DNA of 64,000 nt. It comes from Promicromonospora iranensis. Lineage in GTDB: Bacteria > Actinomycetota > Actinomycetes > Actinomycetales > Cellulomonadaceae. The stretch is taken from contig NZ_JAJQMN010000004.1 of the NCBI RefSeq assembly GCF_028994775.1, forward strand, positions 124,001 through 188,000, read 5' to 3'. Shown one piece after another: positions 19,241 through 28,491 of this stretch (the stretch's first letter is position 1; the number at the start of each line of letters is the position of its first letter). The translations under genes were made by a program, and so were the position numbers. The notes beneath the pieces are model-generated. The model had not been told where the DNA came from. It saw nothing but the letters and a program-made list of their open reading frames with translations, and did no database searches.

Positions 19241-20382
19241 GGCCCGACCCGGGCGGTGTCGCGGATCTCGGCCAGCGTCGCCGGGCCGATACCCGGCACG
19301 TCCTCCAGCTCGTCCACGCTCGCGAACTGTCCGTTGGCTTCCCGCCACTCGACGATCGCCTGCGCGATCGACGGCCCGACGCCGGGGAGCGCCTCCAGCG
19401 CGGTCGCGTCCGCCGTGTTGATGTCGACGGTGGCGCCCGCTCCCGACCCACCGCTCGAAGCGCTCTGCCCGCCCACGCCGGAGGCGGCACCGCCGGCGCC
19501 GGGTGCCGCAGCCCCGGGCACCGGCTCCCCGGGCCTGGGCACGTACAGCTGCTCGCCGTCGACGACCGTGCGCGCCAGGTTCACGGCGGCCAGATCGGCC
19601 CTGCGGGTCGTGCCGCCGGCCGCCGTCAGGGCGTCGGCCACGCGAGCGCCGTCCGGCACGGTGACCAGGCCCGGCTCGGCCACCTCGCCGACGACGTGCA
19701 CGAGCAGGCCGTCGCCCGGCGGTGCGCCGGTCGCGGTCGTCCCGCCCGCCGCCGCACCCGCTCCTGCGGCGGCACCGGAGCCAGGCTGCGCCGCGGGCGC
19801 CGCCGCGCCGCTCGTGGCCGGTGTGCTCCCCGGTCCCTCGTCCTGCATGCCTGCGACCTCCCCGTGGACCTCCACCTGGGTCAGCGGCTCGACACCGTCA
19901 CCACGGAGGGACAGCGCCGCGACGCCCACGCCGAGCAGGAGCACCGCCACGACGGCGACCACCGCCGTCGTCCCGGTCAGCGCCCACCTGCGGGCGCCCT
20001 GCTCGGGCCGTGGATCGGTCGGGTGACCGTGCGCGGCCGCATAGGCCGCGGCCACCCCGGACGCCGACCGTCGGGCGCGCAGCCGGGCCACCAGCTCGTC
20101 GGCGTCGGCCCGGTCCTCGTCCCGCGTGCTCTGTTCGGTGCGGATCGTCGTCGACGTCGCCGCTGACGCGGAGGACCACGGATCCATGGCGGGCGGAGCC
20201 GTGCCGGCCATGGACGTGAGCGGCGATCTCGTGACCGGCGATCTCGTGACCGGCGATGTCGCCACCGGCGGTGTCGTCACCGGCGGGATCGTCCTCACGG
20301 GTTCCGCCCGACCGCTCGACCCGTGGACAGGGCTGAACGGCCACGGATCGGGAAGTCGCTGTTGCGCGGTCTCTGGCTGCAT
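19237..20382 (-). CDS. comEA: ComEA DNA-binding competence protein
   Basis: 381 aa. A long N-terminal cytoplasmic region (to about residue 135) is followed by one membrane segment (ALTGTTAVVAVVAVLLLGVG), an SLBB domain (VHVVGEVAEPGLVTVPDGAR) and a C-terminal helix-hairpin-helix pair (DINTADATALEALPGVG and LEDVPGIGPATLAEI) that binds duplex DNA outside the cell. It passes DNA to ComEC, encoded immediately downstream with a 4-bp overlap. The N-terminal PVT repeats come from 15-bp tandem repeats at 20222-20281. The 263 bp upstream (20383-20645) contain no recognisable gene. Confidence 0.92.
   Translation of the reverse strand: MQPETAQQRLPDPWPFSPVHGSSGRAEPVRTIPPVTTPPVATSPVTRSPVTRSPLTSMAGTAPPAMDPWSSASAATSTTIRTEQSTRDEDRADADELVARLRARRSASGVAAAYAAAHGHPTDPRPEQGARRWALTGTTAVVAVVAVLLLGVGVAALSLRGDGVEPLTQVEVHGEVAGMQDEGPGSTPATSGAAAPAAQPGSGAAAGAGAAAGGTTATGAPPGDGLLVHVVGEVAEPGLVTVPDGARVADALTAAGGTTRRADLAAVNLARTVVDGEQLYVPRPGEPVPGAAAPGAGGAASGVGGQSASSGGSGAGATVDINTADATALEALPGVGPSIAQAIVEWREANGQFASVDELEDVPGIGPATLAEIRDTARVGP
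20222..20281. repeat. Four-unit 15-bp tandem repeat in comEA
   Basis: Units GGCGATCTCGTGACC (twice, exact), GGCGATGTCGCCACC and GGCGGTGTCGTCACC lie at 20222-20236, 20237-20251, 20252-20266 and 20267-20281. They encode the repeated SPVTR/TPPVA stretch of the disordered tail. Confidence 0.9.
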
Positions 20383-20645
20383 GGCTCAGGACGCTAGGCG
20401 GGCAACGCAGCCTTCCGGAGGGGCCAACTGCCCGCCTGTGCACAGTCGTGCGAAAACGCCTCCTGTGGTCGGGCTCGCAACCGCACCGGACCGTCACCGG
20501 AGGCTGCGGGCGCGACCGACGAAGTTCCACCGCTCGTCACCGATGAGTTCTCCGCAACCTCGTCGTCGGACCTGGCAGAGACCACAGGACTGTGGCCAGC
20601 GCTGCGCGGACCCGGCCGCGCGCCACCGAACCAGGAGCAGACACG

Positions 20646-21524
20646 ATGACCGACAAGAAGACCTTCACCCTTGAGGTACCGAGCGGTGTCCTCACCTATG
20701 ACGTGCGCGAGCCCGCGGCACCGACCGACGAGCGTCCCCTAGTGCTGATCGGTCTCCCCATGGGGGCGGAAGGCTTCACCACCCTGGCGAGCCACTTCAC
20801 GGACCGGACGGTGGTGACGTACGACCCCCGTGGGGTCGAGCGCAGCACCAGGGACCTGGACACCGAGACAGAGCTGCCCGGTGTCGCGACCCACGCCGAG
20901 GACGTGCACCGCGTCATCGAGACCGTCGGCGGCGGACCGGTCGACCTGTTCGCGTCCAGCGGCGGAGCCATGGTCGCACTCGAGCTCGCGGCGGCCTACC
21001 CGGAGGACGTACGGACCGTCGTCGCGCACGAGCCGCCCCTGGCCAGCGTGCTCCCTGACCGCGAGGCGATGGCCGCCGCCATGACGGACATGCACGACAC
21101 CTACCAGGCGAAGGGCTTCGGCGCCGCCATGGCGAAGTTCATCACGGTGCTCATGGCCGAGGGCGAGCTCACCGCCGACCATGCGGACCAGCCTGACCCG
21201 GACCCGGCGGCGTTCGGCCTGCCGACCGAGGACGACGGCTCGCGCGACGACCTGATGTTCGGCGTCAACATGCTGGTGCTGCCGCCGTACGAGCCTCGGT
21301 ACGAGGCGCTCGCGTCCGGCGCACCCCGTGTCGTGATCGCCGTCGGCGCGGACACGGGCGAGCAGATGACGGGCCGGGCCGCCCGCGGGGCAGCCGAGCG
21401 GCTCGGCACCGCACCCGTCGTCTTCCCGGGCGGCCACGGCGGTTTCAGCGGCGGCGAGTACGGCCAGCCGGCAGACAAGCCGGTCGAGTTCGCGACCACG
21501 CTGCGCGAGGTCCTGGCCGGCTGA
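20646..21524 (+). CDS. Alpha/beta hydrolase
   Basis: 292 aa alpha/beta hydrolase. The elbow is DLFASSGGAMVAL (Ser near residue 103), YDPRGVERS lies in the usual strand-4 position, and a C-terminal PGGHGGFSGGEYGQP carries the catalytic His. ATG 20646 has an AGGAG site 8 nt upstream. It is divergent from comEA and convergent with the DegV gene. The substrate is unknown. Confidence 0.85.
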   Translation: MTDKKTFTLEVPSGVLTYDVREPAAPTDERPLVLIGLPMGAEGFTTLASHFTDRTVVTYDPRGVERSTRDLDTETELPGVATHAEDVHRVIETVGGGPVDLFASSGGAMVALELAAAYPEDVRTVVAHEPPLASVLPDREAMAAAMTDMHDTYQAKGFGAAMAKFITVLMAEGELTADHADQPDPDPAAFGLPTEDDGSRDDLMFGVNMLVLPPYEPRYEALASGAPRVVIAVGADTGEQMTGRAARGAAERLGTAPVVFPGGHGGFSGGEYGQPADKPVEFATTLREVLAG

Positions 21525-21542
21525 GCACAGCACACCGGCCCC

Positions 21543-22424
21543 TCAGTGCGTGTGGGCGCCCAGGTCCGCGACGACGACCGCCAGCGTGCCCGGACCGACA
21601 TGCACGCCCAGCACGGCGCTCAACGCCGTGACCTCGACTTCCACCCGGGTGCGCGTGTGCAGGCGGCCCGCGAGCGCGAGTGCCCGGTCGTGCGCCCCGA
21701 AGTGGTGCACGGCGACCACCGGCCGTTCCGCCTCGGCGACGAAGCCCGCGGCCTGCTCCAGGAGCCGCTCGGCGCCAACCGCACGGGTGCGCACCCGCTG
21801 GGAGAGCTCCACGGCGCCGTCGGACAGCTTCAGGATGGGCTTGACCCCCAGGACCGTACCGAGCGCCGCTGCCGTCCCGGACAAGCGGCCGCCGCGGCGC
21901 AGGTGCTCGAGGGTGTCGACCACGAAGAGGGCGTGCGCCGTCCCGGCGACCTCGATGGCTCGGGCGGCGACGTGGGCGGCATCGGCCCCTGCCGCAGCAC
22001 ACTCGGCCGCGGCCCGCGCGGCGAAGCCAAGGCCCGCGGCACCGGTCCGCGAGTCCACCGTACGCACCTGCAGGGGTGACCGCGCGGCCGCCGTACCCGC
22101 GGAGCCGACGGTGCCGGACAACGCCCCCGACAGGTGCACGGAGACGATCGACCGGGCGCCCTCGTCGCCGAGCGAGCGGTAGACGGCAGCGAACGCCTCG
22201 GGCGGTGGCTGGGACGTCGACATCTGCGCGCCCTCGGCGACCAGCTCGGCCAGCCGCTCGGGGGTGATGTCCTCACCCTCCGCGTAGACCTCGTCGCCCA
22301 CGAGGACACGCAGGGGCACCACGACCGGGCCGCCCGGCAGACCGGCGGGCAGGCAGGCGGTCGAGTCGGTGACGACCCGCACCTCCTGGGGTGCCGGGCG
22401 GGATGGACGACGTCGGGTGCGCAT
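21543..22424 (-). CDS. DegV family fatty-acid-binding protein
   Basis: 293 aa. The N-terminal VVTDSTACLPAGL and MSTSQPPPEAF motifs and the VDTLEHLRRGGRLSG stretch define the DegV/FakB fold, which binds a fatty acid and presents it to a kinase in bacteria that have FakA. No FakA-like gene is in the window, so its partner is unknown. It sits between leuS and comEA as in many actinobacteria. Start ATG 22424 gives 14 residues before the VVTDST strand; the neighbouring HerA-like gene is divergent with 93 bp between. Confidence 0.88.
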   Translation of the reverse strand: MRTRRRPSRPAPQEVRVVTDSTACLPAGLPGGPVVVPLRVLVGDEVYAEGEDITPERLAELVAEGAQMSTSQPPPEAFAAVYRSLGDEGARSIVSVHLSGALSGTVGSAGTAAARSPLQVRTVDSRTGAAGLGFAARAAAECAAAGADAAHVAARAIEVAGTAHALFVVDTLEHLRRGGRLSGTAAALGTVLGVKPILKLSDGAVELSQRVRTRAVGAERLLEQAAGFVAEAERPVVAVHHFGAHDRALALAGRLHTRTRVEVEVTALSAVLGVHVGPGTLAVVVADLGAHTH

Positions 22425-22517
22425 GACCGCGCCACTCTATCCGCGCGGGGAACCGGACGACGAAACCGCGCGGCCCTCCTCGCGCGCCGTGCCGAAGCCC
22501 GATCTAGCATCCGAGAC

Positions 22518-24320
22518 ATGCCCGACGCATCGACGCCCGACCTCGCCGCCCTGCGGGAGGCCGCCGCGGCAGCCCAGAAGGCCCTCGAGGAAGCGGAGCA
22601 CGCGGCCGTACAGTCTCCGGAGAACACCGCCGATCCGGCGGAGACCACCGAACCGGAAACCACCGAACCAGCGGCTACCGAACCAGCGGCTACCGGACGT
22701 GCCGGTGTCGAGCCGGCCGAGGCTGCCCCGCAGGGGTACGCCGCCGAGGTCGCCGCGGGCTACGCGGCCGAGGCCACGCTGCCGCTCGGCGCTCTTCTCG
22801 AGGGCGAACCGGGCGGGGAAGCTGTACCGAACCCGCAGGTACAGGTCGGTTTCGCGCTCTCGATGCTGAACCGGCACGGTCTCGTGGCGGGTGCCACGGG
22901 CACCGGCAAGACCAAGACGCTGCAGGGTATGGCCGAGGGGCTCTCCCTGGCCGGCGTGCCCGTCTTCCTCGCGGACGTCAAGGGCGACCTGTCGGGGCTC
23001 GCGCTCCCCGGCCCGGACGACCCGAAGGTCGCGGAGCGCGCCGCGAGCATCGGGCAGGACTGGACACCCACCGAGTACCCGGTCGAGTTCTACTCGCTGG
23101 GCGGGATCGGCAAGGGCGTTCCGATCCGCACGACCGTCACCGACTTCGGGCCGCTGCTGCTGTCCAAGGTGCTGGGCCTCAACGCGACGCAGGAGTCGAG
23201 CCTCACGCTGATCTTCCACTGGGCCGACAAGAAGGGTCTGGCGCTGCTGGACCTCAAGGACCTGCAGTCGGTGATCGCCCATCTGACCTCGGACGAGGGC
23301 AAGGCCGAGCTCAAGGGTATCGGCGGCATCTCCGCGGCCACGGCCGGCGTCATCCTGCGCGAGATCGTCGGTCTGGAGGGACAGGGCGCCGACGTCTTCT
23401 TCGGTGAGCCGGCGTTCTCGACGTCGGACCTGATCGCCACCCGGGGCGACCTCGGCGTGCTGAGCGTGCTGGAGCTGCCGGCCGTCCAGGACCGGCCGCA
23501 GCTGTTCTCGACGTTCCTGATGTGGCTGCTCGCGGACCTGTTCCAGGAGCTGCCCGAGGTGGGCGACGTCGACAAGCCCAAGCTTGTGTTCTTCTTCGAC
23601 GAGGCCCACCTGCTGTTCGCGGACGCCTCGAAGGACTTTCTCCAGCAGGTCGTGCGGACGGTCCGGCTGATCCGGTCCAAGGGTGTCGGCGTCTTCTTCG
23701 TGACGCAGTCGCCCAAGGACGTGCCGTCCGACGTCCTGGCCCAGCTCGGCAACCGGGTGCAGCACGCGCTGCGCGCCTTCACGCCCGACGACGCCACAGC
23801 GCTCCGCGCAGCCGCCCGCACGTTCCCCAAGTCGCCGTACGACCTGGAGCGGCTGCTGCAGGAGCTCGGTACCGGCGAGGCCGTCGTGACCGTGCTCACC
23901 GAGAAGGGCGCGCCGTCACCCGTCGCGTGGACCCGGGTACGGGCGCCGCAGGCAGCGATGGAACCGGCCGGTGACGCCGTGATCGACCAGGTGGTCGCCG
24001 CGTCGCCCGGTCAGGCGAAGTACGGCACGGCCGTCGACGCGGAGTCGGCGTTCGAGCTGCTCCAGGCGAGGGCTCAGGAGCAGGCTGCCGGGCAGGCCGC
24101 CGCCGAGGGCGAGGCAGCTGCCGCCGGTGATCAGAAGGAGCTGGCCAAGGAACGCGCCCGGCTGGAGAAGGAGGTCGCCGCCCGGGAGAAGGCGGAGGCC
24201 CGCGAGAAGGAGAAGGCCGCACGCGACCGGAACCGTGTGGTGGGCTCGCTGGCGCGGACCGCGGGCACGGTCATCGTCCGCGAGCTCACCCGCTCCCTCT
24301 TCGGCACCCGTCGCCGCTGA
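22518..24320 (+). CDS. HerA-like/DUF853 helicase-domain ATPase
   Basis: 600 aa. An Ala/Glu-rich coiled segment fills residues 1-90, with a 15-bp tandem duplication. The ATPase core has Walker A GATGTGKT at about 125-132 and Walker B KLVFFFDEAHLLF near residue 355-367, followed by FVTQSPKDVPSDVLAQLGNR (sensor and arginine-finger region). A charged coiled coil (residues 520-580) and a basic tail end the protein. DUF853/YjgR ATPases are widespread and their role is not settled. ATG 22518 follows a TAGCAT -10 (22505-22510) by 7 nt without Shine-Dalgarno, so it is probably leaderless. Its 3' side carries palindrome family C copy 1 and then the DUF559 gene. Confidence 0.85.
   Translation: MPDASTPDLAALREAAAAAQKALEEAEHAAVQSPENTADPAETTEPETTEPAATEPAATGRAGVEPAEAAPQGYAAEVAAGYAAEATLPLGALLEGEPGGEAVPNPQVQVGFALSMLNRHGLVAGATGTGKTKTLQGMAEGLSLAGVPVFLADVKGDLSGLALPGPDDPKVAERAASIGQDWTPTEYPVEFYSLGGIGKGVPIRTTVTDFGPLLLSKVLGLNATQESSLTLIFHWADKKGLALLDLKDLQSVIAHLTSDEGKAELKGIGGISAATAGVILREIVGLEGQGADVFFGEPAFSTSDLIATRGDLGVLSVLELPAVQDRPQLFSTFLMWLLADLFQELPEVGDVDKPKLVFFFDEAHLLFADASKDFLQQVVRTVRLIRSKGVGVFFVTQSPKDVPSDVLAQLGNRVQHALRAFTPDDATALRAAARTFPKSPYDLERLLQELGTGEAVVTVLTEKGAPSPVAWTRVRAPQAAMEPAGDAVIDQVVAASPGQAKYGTAVDAESAFELLQARAQEQAAGQAAAEGEAAAAGDQKELAKERARLEKEVAAREKAEAREKEKAARDRNRVVGSLARTAGTVIVRELTRSLFGTRRR
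22662..22691. repeat. 15-bp tandem duplication in the HerA-like gene
   Basis: Two exact copies of ACCGAACCAGCGGCT (22662-22676, 22677-22691), giving TEPAATEPAA in the N-terminal linker. Confidence 0.9.
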
Positions 24321-24342
24321 CCCTCCCGCCCCACCCACCAAT

Positions 24343-24413
24343 TCCTCGTTGAGTGCTGGGTATTTGTGGGTTCCAGCGGCCCAATGCCACAAATACCCAG
24401 CACTCAACGAGGA
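24343..24413. repeat. Palindrome family C, copy 1
   Basis: Perfect 27-bp arms (24343-24369 and 24387-24413) have the core GTTGAGTGCTGGGTATTTGT and a 17-nt loop. It stands 22 bp after the HerA-like stop and 59 bp before the DUF559 start. The arms are clearly lower in GC than the surroundings. Copy 2 lies at the other end of the DUF559 gene. Confidence 0.9.
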
Positions 24414-24472
24414 CGCGGGACGAGGGCTGTGGATAGCAAGCAAGGGTTACTGGCGCGTTCGACCATGAAGGT

Positions 24473-25360
24473 GTGGCATCGAACATCTTTACGGTTTCCG
24501 AAGCGCCCGCTCATGGCGTCAGCCGACACGCTCTGCGGCACAGCCGGTTCCTGGCCCCGACGTCCGGCGTGCGGATCTGCGACGCCGACCCGTCGCTCAT
24601 CGATCGTTGCCGGGCGATCGCTCGGGTTGTGCACCCGAATGCGGCATTCGCTCGTACGACGGCGCTACGTCTCCTCGGCGTCGACGTCCCGTGGCAGCTC
24701 GAGGACGATCACGCGATTCATATCGTCACGCCACGCCGTGGTGAGCGGGCCCAAAGATATGCGGTCACGGCACACTTCTGCGGGCAGAAGCGCCTCGACG
24801 TCATCGAACGGTTCGGCCTGCGGATCACGTCGGCGCCGCAGACCTGGCTCCAGGTGTCGCACAGGCTGACTCGGGACAGCGTCGTCGGGCTCGGGGACGC
24901 CATGACACGCCGCAAGAATCCTGCGACAACCTTGGATGCGCTGCGATTCCTGATGCACGAGACCTTCAAGATGAGAGGGCTCAGCATGTGCCGGGAAGCG
25001 GCCGACCTGATCCGGCCAGGAACCGACTCATGGATGGAGACGCAGCTCCGGCTGCTCGTGATCCATGCCGGGCTCCCCGAGCCGGTGGTGAATGTTCCGG
25101 CGTTCGACGACGCGGGCCGGTTCCTGGCCCTCCCCGATCTGTCGTATCCGCGTCTTCAGACCGCCATCGAGTACGACGGTGATCATCACCGGACAGATCA
25201 GGCGACCTGGCGCCGTGACGTGGAGCGCCGGCAACTCCTTGAGGACGCCGGATGGCTGATCATCACGGCAACCGCGGACGACGTGATCCGCTACCCCGAA
25301 CGTCTGATCGCCCGGATCCGCGCCGCCCTCCGCAAGCGTCGCGCCCTACTCGAACGTTGA
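24473..25360 (+). CDS. DUF559-type protein: AbiEi-like N-terminus, Vsr-like endonuclease-fold C-terminus
   Basis: 295 aa. The N-terminal two thirds (SRHALRHSRFLAPTSGVRI, FARTTALRLLGVDVPW) resemble the AbiEi-type winged-helix part of actinobacterial DUF559 proteins. Residues about 195-290 have the Vsr/PD-(D/E)xK-like pattern: ETQLRLL, DLSYPRLQTAIEYDGDHH, then RRQLLEDAGWLIITAT. The Asp, the Glu-Asp pair and the His pair could bind metal. GTG 24473 follows GACCAT by 6 nt, so it may be leaderless. The TGA stop (25358-25360) is part of the left arm of palindrome C copy 2. No modification gene or partner toxin is adjacent. Activity is unknown. Confidence 0.78.
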   Translation: MASNIFTVSEAPAHGVSRHALRHSRFLAPTSGVRICDADPSLIDRCRAIARVVHPNAAFARTTALRLLGVDVPWQLEDDHAIHIVTPRRGERAQRYAVTAHFCGQKRLDVIERFGLRITSAPQTWLQVSHRLTRDSVVGLGDAMTRRKNPATTLDALRFLMHETFKMRGLSMCREAADLIRPGTDSWMETQLRLLVIHAGLPEPVVNVPAFDDAGRFLALPDLSYPRLQTAIEYDGDHHRTDQATWRRDVERRQLLEDAGWLIITATADDVIRYPERLIARIRAALRKRRALLER

Positions 25361-25417
25361 GTGCTGGGTATTTGTGGGTTCTAGCCGTTAGAACCCACAA
25401 ATATCCAGCACTCAACG
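25355..25417. repeat. Palindrome family C, copy 2
   Basis: Arms 25355-25383 and 25389-25417 (29 bp, one C/T difference, GCCGT loop) share the CGTTGAGTGCTGGGTATTTG core with copy 1. The left arm contains the DUF559 stop codon. The right arm ends 8 bp before the convergent leuS stop, so it could also act as a terminator for both. Confidence 0.9.
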
Positions 25418-25425
25418 GGGGTGGG

Positions 25426-28371
25426 TCAGGCCGGGACTATGTTGACCAGCTTCGGGGCGCGGACGATCACCTTGCGGACGCCGCGACCGTCCAGGAACTT
25501 GACCACGTTCGGCTCGCTGAGCGCGGCCGCTTCCAGGTCCTCCGCGGAGATGTCCGGGGCGACCTCGAACCGGGCACGCACCTTGCCCTGGACCTGGACG
25601 ACGCAGGTCACGGTGTCCTGCACCAGGTACGCAGGGTCGGCCGTCGGGAACGGCGCGTGCGCCAGCGACTCCTCGTGCCCGAGCCGGGACCACAGCTCCT
25701 CCGCGATGTGCGGCGCGATGGGCGCCGTCATCAGGACGAGTGGCTCAACGGCCGAGCGCGGCACGGAGGGCAGCCCCGTGAGGTGGTTGTTCAGCGTGAT
25801 GAGCTTCGCGATCGCCGTGTTGGGTCGCATGTTCTCCATCTCGACCTTGACGTCGGCGATGGTGCGGTGCACGGCCCGCAGGGTTGCGGTGTCGGGCTCG
25901 TCCTCGGTCACCGTGAGCTCGCCGGTCTCCTCCGAGACGACGTTGCGCCACAGGCGCTGCAGGAAGCGCTGCGAGCCGACGACGTCGCGGGTGTTCCACG
26001 GGCGTGACTGGTCGAGCGGTCCCATCGACATCTCGTAGACCCGGAACGTGTCGGCACCGTACGCCTCGTACATCTCGTCCGGCGAGACGACGTTCTTCAG
26101 CGACTTGCCGATCTTGCCGTACTCGCGGTTGACGGGCTCGCCGCGCCAGGTGAAGCCGGTCTGCTCGTCACCCTCGACCTCGGCGGCCGGGACGTACACG
26201 CCGCGCGCGTCGGTGTACGCGTACGCCTGGATGTAGCCCTGGTTGAAGAGCTTGCCGAACGGCTCGAGGCTCGTCACGTAGCCCAGGTCGAACAGGACCT
26301 TGTGCCAGAACCGCGCGTACAGCAGGTGCAGCACCGCGTGCTCCACGCCGCCGACGTAGAGGTCGACGCCGCCGGCCGGACCGGAGGTCGCGTTGTGCCG
26401 CGGCCCCATCCAGTACTTCTCCAGCTCCGGGTCGACGGCGTGCTCGGTGTCGGTCGGGTCGAGGTAGCGCAGGTAGTACCAGCACGAACCGGCCCAGTTG
26501 GGCATGGTGTTGGTGTCGCGCCGATAGGTCTTGGCGCCGTCGCCGAAGTCGAGCTCGACGTTGACCCAGTCCTGGTTGCGGCCGAGCGGCGCCTCCGGCT
26601 CGGAGGCCGCGTCGTCGGGCTCGAACGTGCGCGGCGAGAAGTCGGGCACCTCGGGCAGCTCGACGGGCAGCATCGCGTCCGGCAGGGCCACCGGGCGGTC
26701 CTGCTCGTCCCACACCACCGGGAAGGGCTCGCCCCAGTAGCGCTGACGCGAGAACAACCAGTCGTTCAGGCGGTAGGTGGTGGTGCCCTCGCCGATGCCC
26801 TTGGCCTCGAGCCACTCGATGATCCGCGCCTTGGCCTCGGTCACGCCGAGCCCGTCCAGGGAGACCTCGTCGTTCGAGGAACGGACCGCGACGCCGTCCT
26901 CCGTGTAGGCGCCGACGTGCCCCTCGGGCAGGCCGCCCTCCGGCTCCACGGTGTGGATCACCGGCAGGTCGTAGGCCTCGGCGAACGCGAAGTCGCGCTC
27001 GTCGCCGCCCGGCACGGCCATGATCGCGCCGGTGCCGTAGCCCATGAGCACGTAGTCGGCGGTGAACACCGGTATGGAGGTGCCCGTCACGGGGTTCACG
27101 GCGAGGTGGCCCGTGAACACGCCGGTCTTCTTGCCCGCGTCGGCCTGCCGTTCCACGGCCGTCTTCGCCGCGGACTCGCGCCGGTAGGCGGCGACCGCCT
27201 CGCCCGGCGACTCGTAGCCGCCGGTCCATGCCGAACGCGTGCCCTCGGGCCATGCCACCGGCACCTCGTCGAGCAGCGGGTGCTCGGGAGCCACGACCAT
27301 GAACGTGGCGCCGAACAGCGTGTCAGGACGCGTCGTGAATACCTCGAGGCTGCCGCCCGCGCCTGCCGGGTCGTACTCCGCGGTACCGACGACGTCGAAG
27401 CGCACGGCGGCGCCGGTGGAGCGGCCGATCCAGTTGCGCTGCATCGACTTGACCTTCTCCGGCCAGTCGATGAGCTCCAGGTCATCGGTCAGGCGGTCCG
27501 CGTACGCGGTGATGCGCATCTTCCACTGGCGCAGGTTCTTGGTGAACACCGGGAAGTTGCCGCGCTCGGACCGGCCGTCGCTCGTGACCTCCTCGTTCGC
27601 CAGGACGGTGCCGAGGCCGGGCGCCCAGTTCACCGGCGAGGAGTCCACGTAGGCCAGCCGCTGCGTGTCCAGGACGTCGCGCTGCTGCCCCTCGTCGAGC
27701 GCGGCCCACACGGCTCCACCCGTGTTGTCGCCCTCGTGGCCGGGCACGGGCCGTGCGCCCGAGGCCAGCTCGTCGCGCAGCTCGCTGATCCGCCGGGCGC
27801 GGCCGCGCCCGCCGTCGGGCCGCTGCGCGTCCTCGTCGTACCAGGAGTCGAAGATCTGCAGGAAGATCCACTGGGTCCAGCGGACGTACTCGGGGTCGAT
27901 CGTGGCGAACGAGCGGCGCGGGTCGTGCGCCAGGCCCGCCCGGCGGAGCTGCCGCTTGTACGTGACGATGTTGCGCTCGGTGACCAGGCGGGGGTGCTCG
28001 CCCGTCTGCACGGCGTACTGCTCGGCCGGCAGGCCGAACGCGTCGAAGCCCATGGTGTGCAGCACGTTGTCGCCGCACATGCGACGGAACCGGCCGACGA
28101 CGTCCGTGGCGATGAAGCCCAGCGGGTGGCCCACGTGCAGGCCCGCACCCGAGGGGTACGGGAACATGTCCATGATGAAGTACGGGTCGCCGCTCGCCGG
28201 GTTCCCGCCCGGCCCCGTAAGTCGCCCCTGCGGGTTCGCCGCGTGGAAGGTTCCGCGCTCTTCCCAGATGTCCTGCCAGCGCAGCTCGATCTGCTGCGCG
28301 AGGGTCGGGGTGTAGCGGAAACGGGGCTCGTCCGTGGACGTGGTGCGCTCGGGTGCGTCGGGCATGGTCAC
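25426..28371 (-). CDS. leuS: Leucyl-tRNA synthetase
   Basis: 981 aa class I synthetase. [12 protein letters not shown] is the HIGH-type motif near residue 95 and [12 protein letters not shown] the KMSKS-type loop near residue 760. The editing (CP1) domain and the C-terminal VLIRAPK-like end ([15 protein letters not shown]) are present. GTG 28371 follows a TAGACT -10 (28384-28379) by 7 nt, giving [12 protein letters not shown] in a leaderless mRNA; ATG 28365 is two codons further in. The frame remains open upstream to 29757 but only as antisense of the phosphodiesterase gene. It is convergent with the DUF559 gene. Confidence 0.97.
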   Translation of the reverse strand: MTMPDAPERTTSTDEPRFRYTPTLAQQIELRWQDIWEERGTFHAANPQGRLTGPGGNPASGDPYFIMDMFPYPSGAGLHVGHPLGFIATDVVGRFRRMCGDNVLHTMGFDAFGLPAEQYAVQTGEHPRLVTERNIVTYKRQLRRAGLAHDPRRSFATIDPEYVRWTQWIFLQIFDSWYDEDAQRPDGGRGRARRISELRDELASGARPVPGHEGDNTGGAVWAALDEGQQRDVLDTQRLAYVDSSPVNWAPGLGTVLANEEVTSDGRSERGNFPVFTKNLRQWKMRITAYADRLTDDLELIDWPEKVKSMQRNWIGRSTGAAVRFDVVGTAEYDPAGAGGSLEVFTTRPDTLFGATFMVVAPEHPLLDEVPVAWPEGTRSAWTGGYESPGEAVAAYRRESAAKTAVERQADAGKKTGVFTGHLAVNPVTGTSIPVFTADYVLMGYGTGAIMAVPGGDERDFAFAEAYDLPVIHTVEPEGGLPEGHVGAYTEDGVAVRSSNDEVSLDGLGVTEAKARIIEWLEAKGIGEGTTTYRLNDWLFSRQRYWGEPFPVVWDEQDRPVALPDAMLPVELPEVPDFSPRTFEPDDAASEPEAPLGRNQDWVNVELDFGDGAKTYRRDTNTMPNWAGSCWYYLRYLDPTDTEHAVDPELEKYWMGPRHNATSGPAGGVDLYVGGVEHAVLHLLYARFWHKVLFDLGYVTSLEPFGKLFNQGYIQAYAYTDARGVYVPAAEVEGDEQTGFTWRGEPVNREYGKIGKSLKNVVSPDEMYEAYGADTFRVYEMSMGPLDQSRPWNTRDVVGSQRFLQRLWRNVVSEETGELTVTEDEPDTATLRAVHRTIADVKVEMENMRPNTAIAKLITLNNHLTGLPSVPRSAVEPLVLMTAPIAPHIAEELWSRLGHEESLAHAPFPTADPAYLVQDTVTCVVQVQGKVRARFEVAPDISAEDLEAAALSEPNVVKFLDGRGVRKVIVRAPKLVNIVPA

Positions 28372-28491
28372 CCGGCCGAGTCTACCGACCGAGCAGGTGC
28401 CTGGCCCTCGGTCGTCCACAGGGCGAAGGTTCATCCGACATTCGCCCGCGCCTCCCCCGAAGTTCTCTGCCCGAGTGCTCGAATTGCCCGC

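Noticed and set aside
20222-20281. Short direct repeats as a CRISPR array or protein-binding array
   Set aside because: They are contiguous 15-bp units without spacers and lie in frame inside comEA.
24343-25417. CRISPR-like or IS-like interpretation of the family C repeats
   Set aside because: There are only two copies, each is a palindrome with different loops, there are no regular spacers, and the gene between is not a transposase.
26302-28491. Long open frame continuous with the secreted phosphodiesterase gene
   Set aside because: The upstream part is antisense to leuS and unlike any protein family; the signal peptide at 28492 marks the true start.
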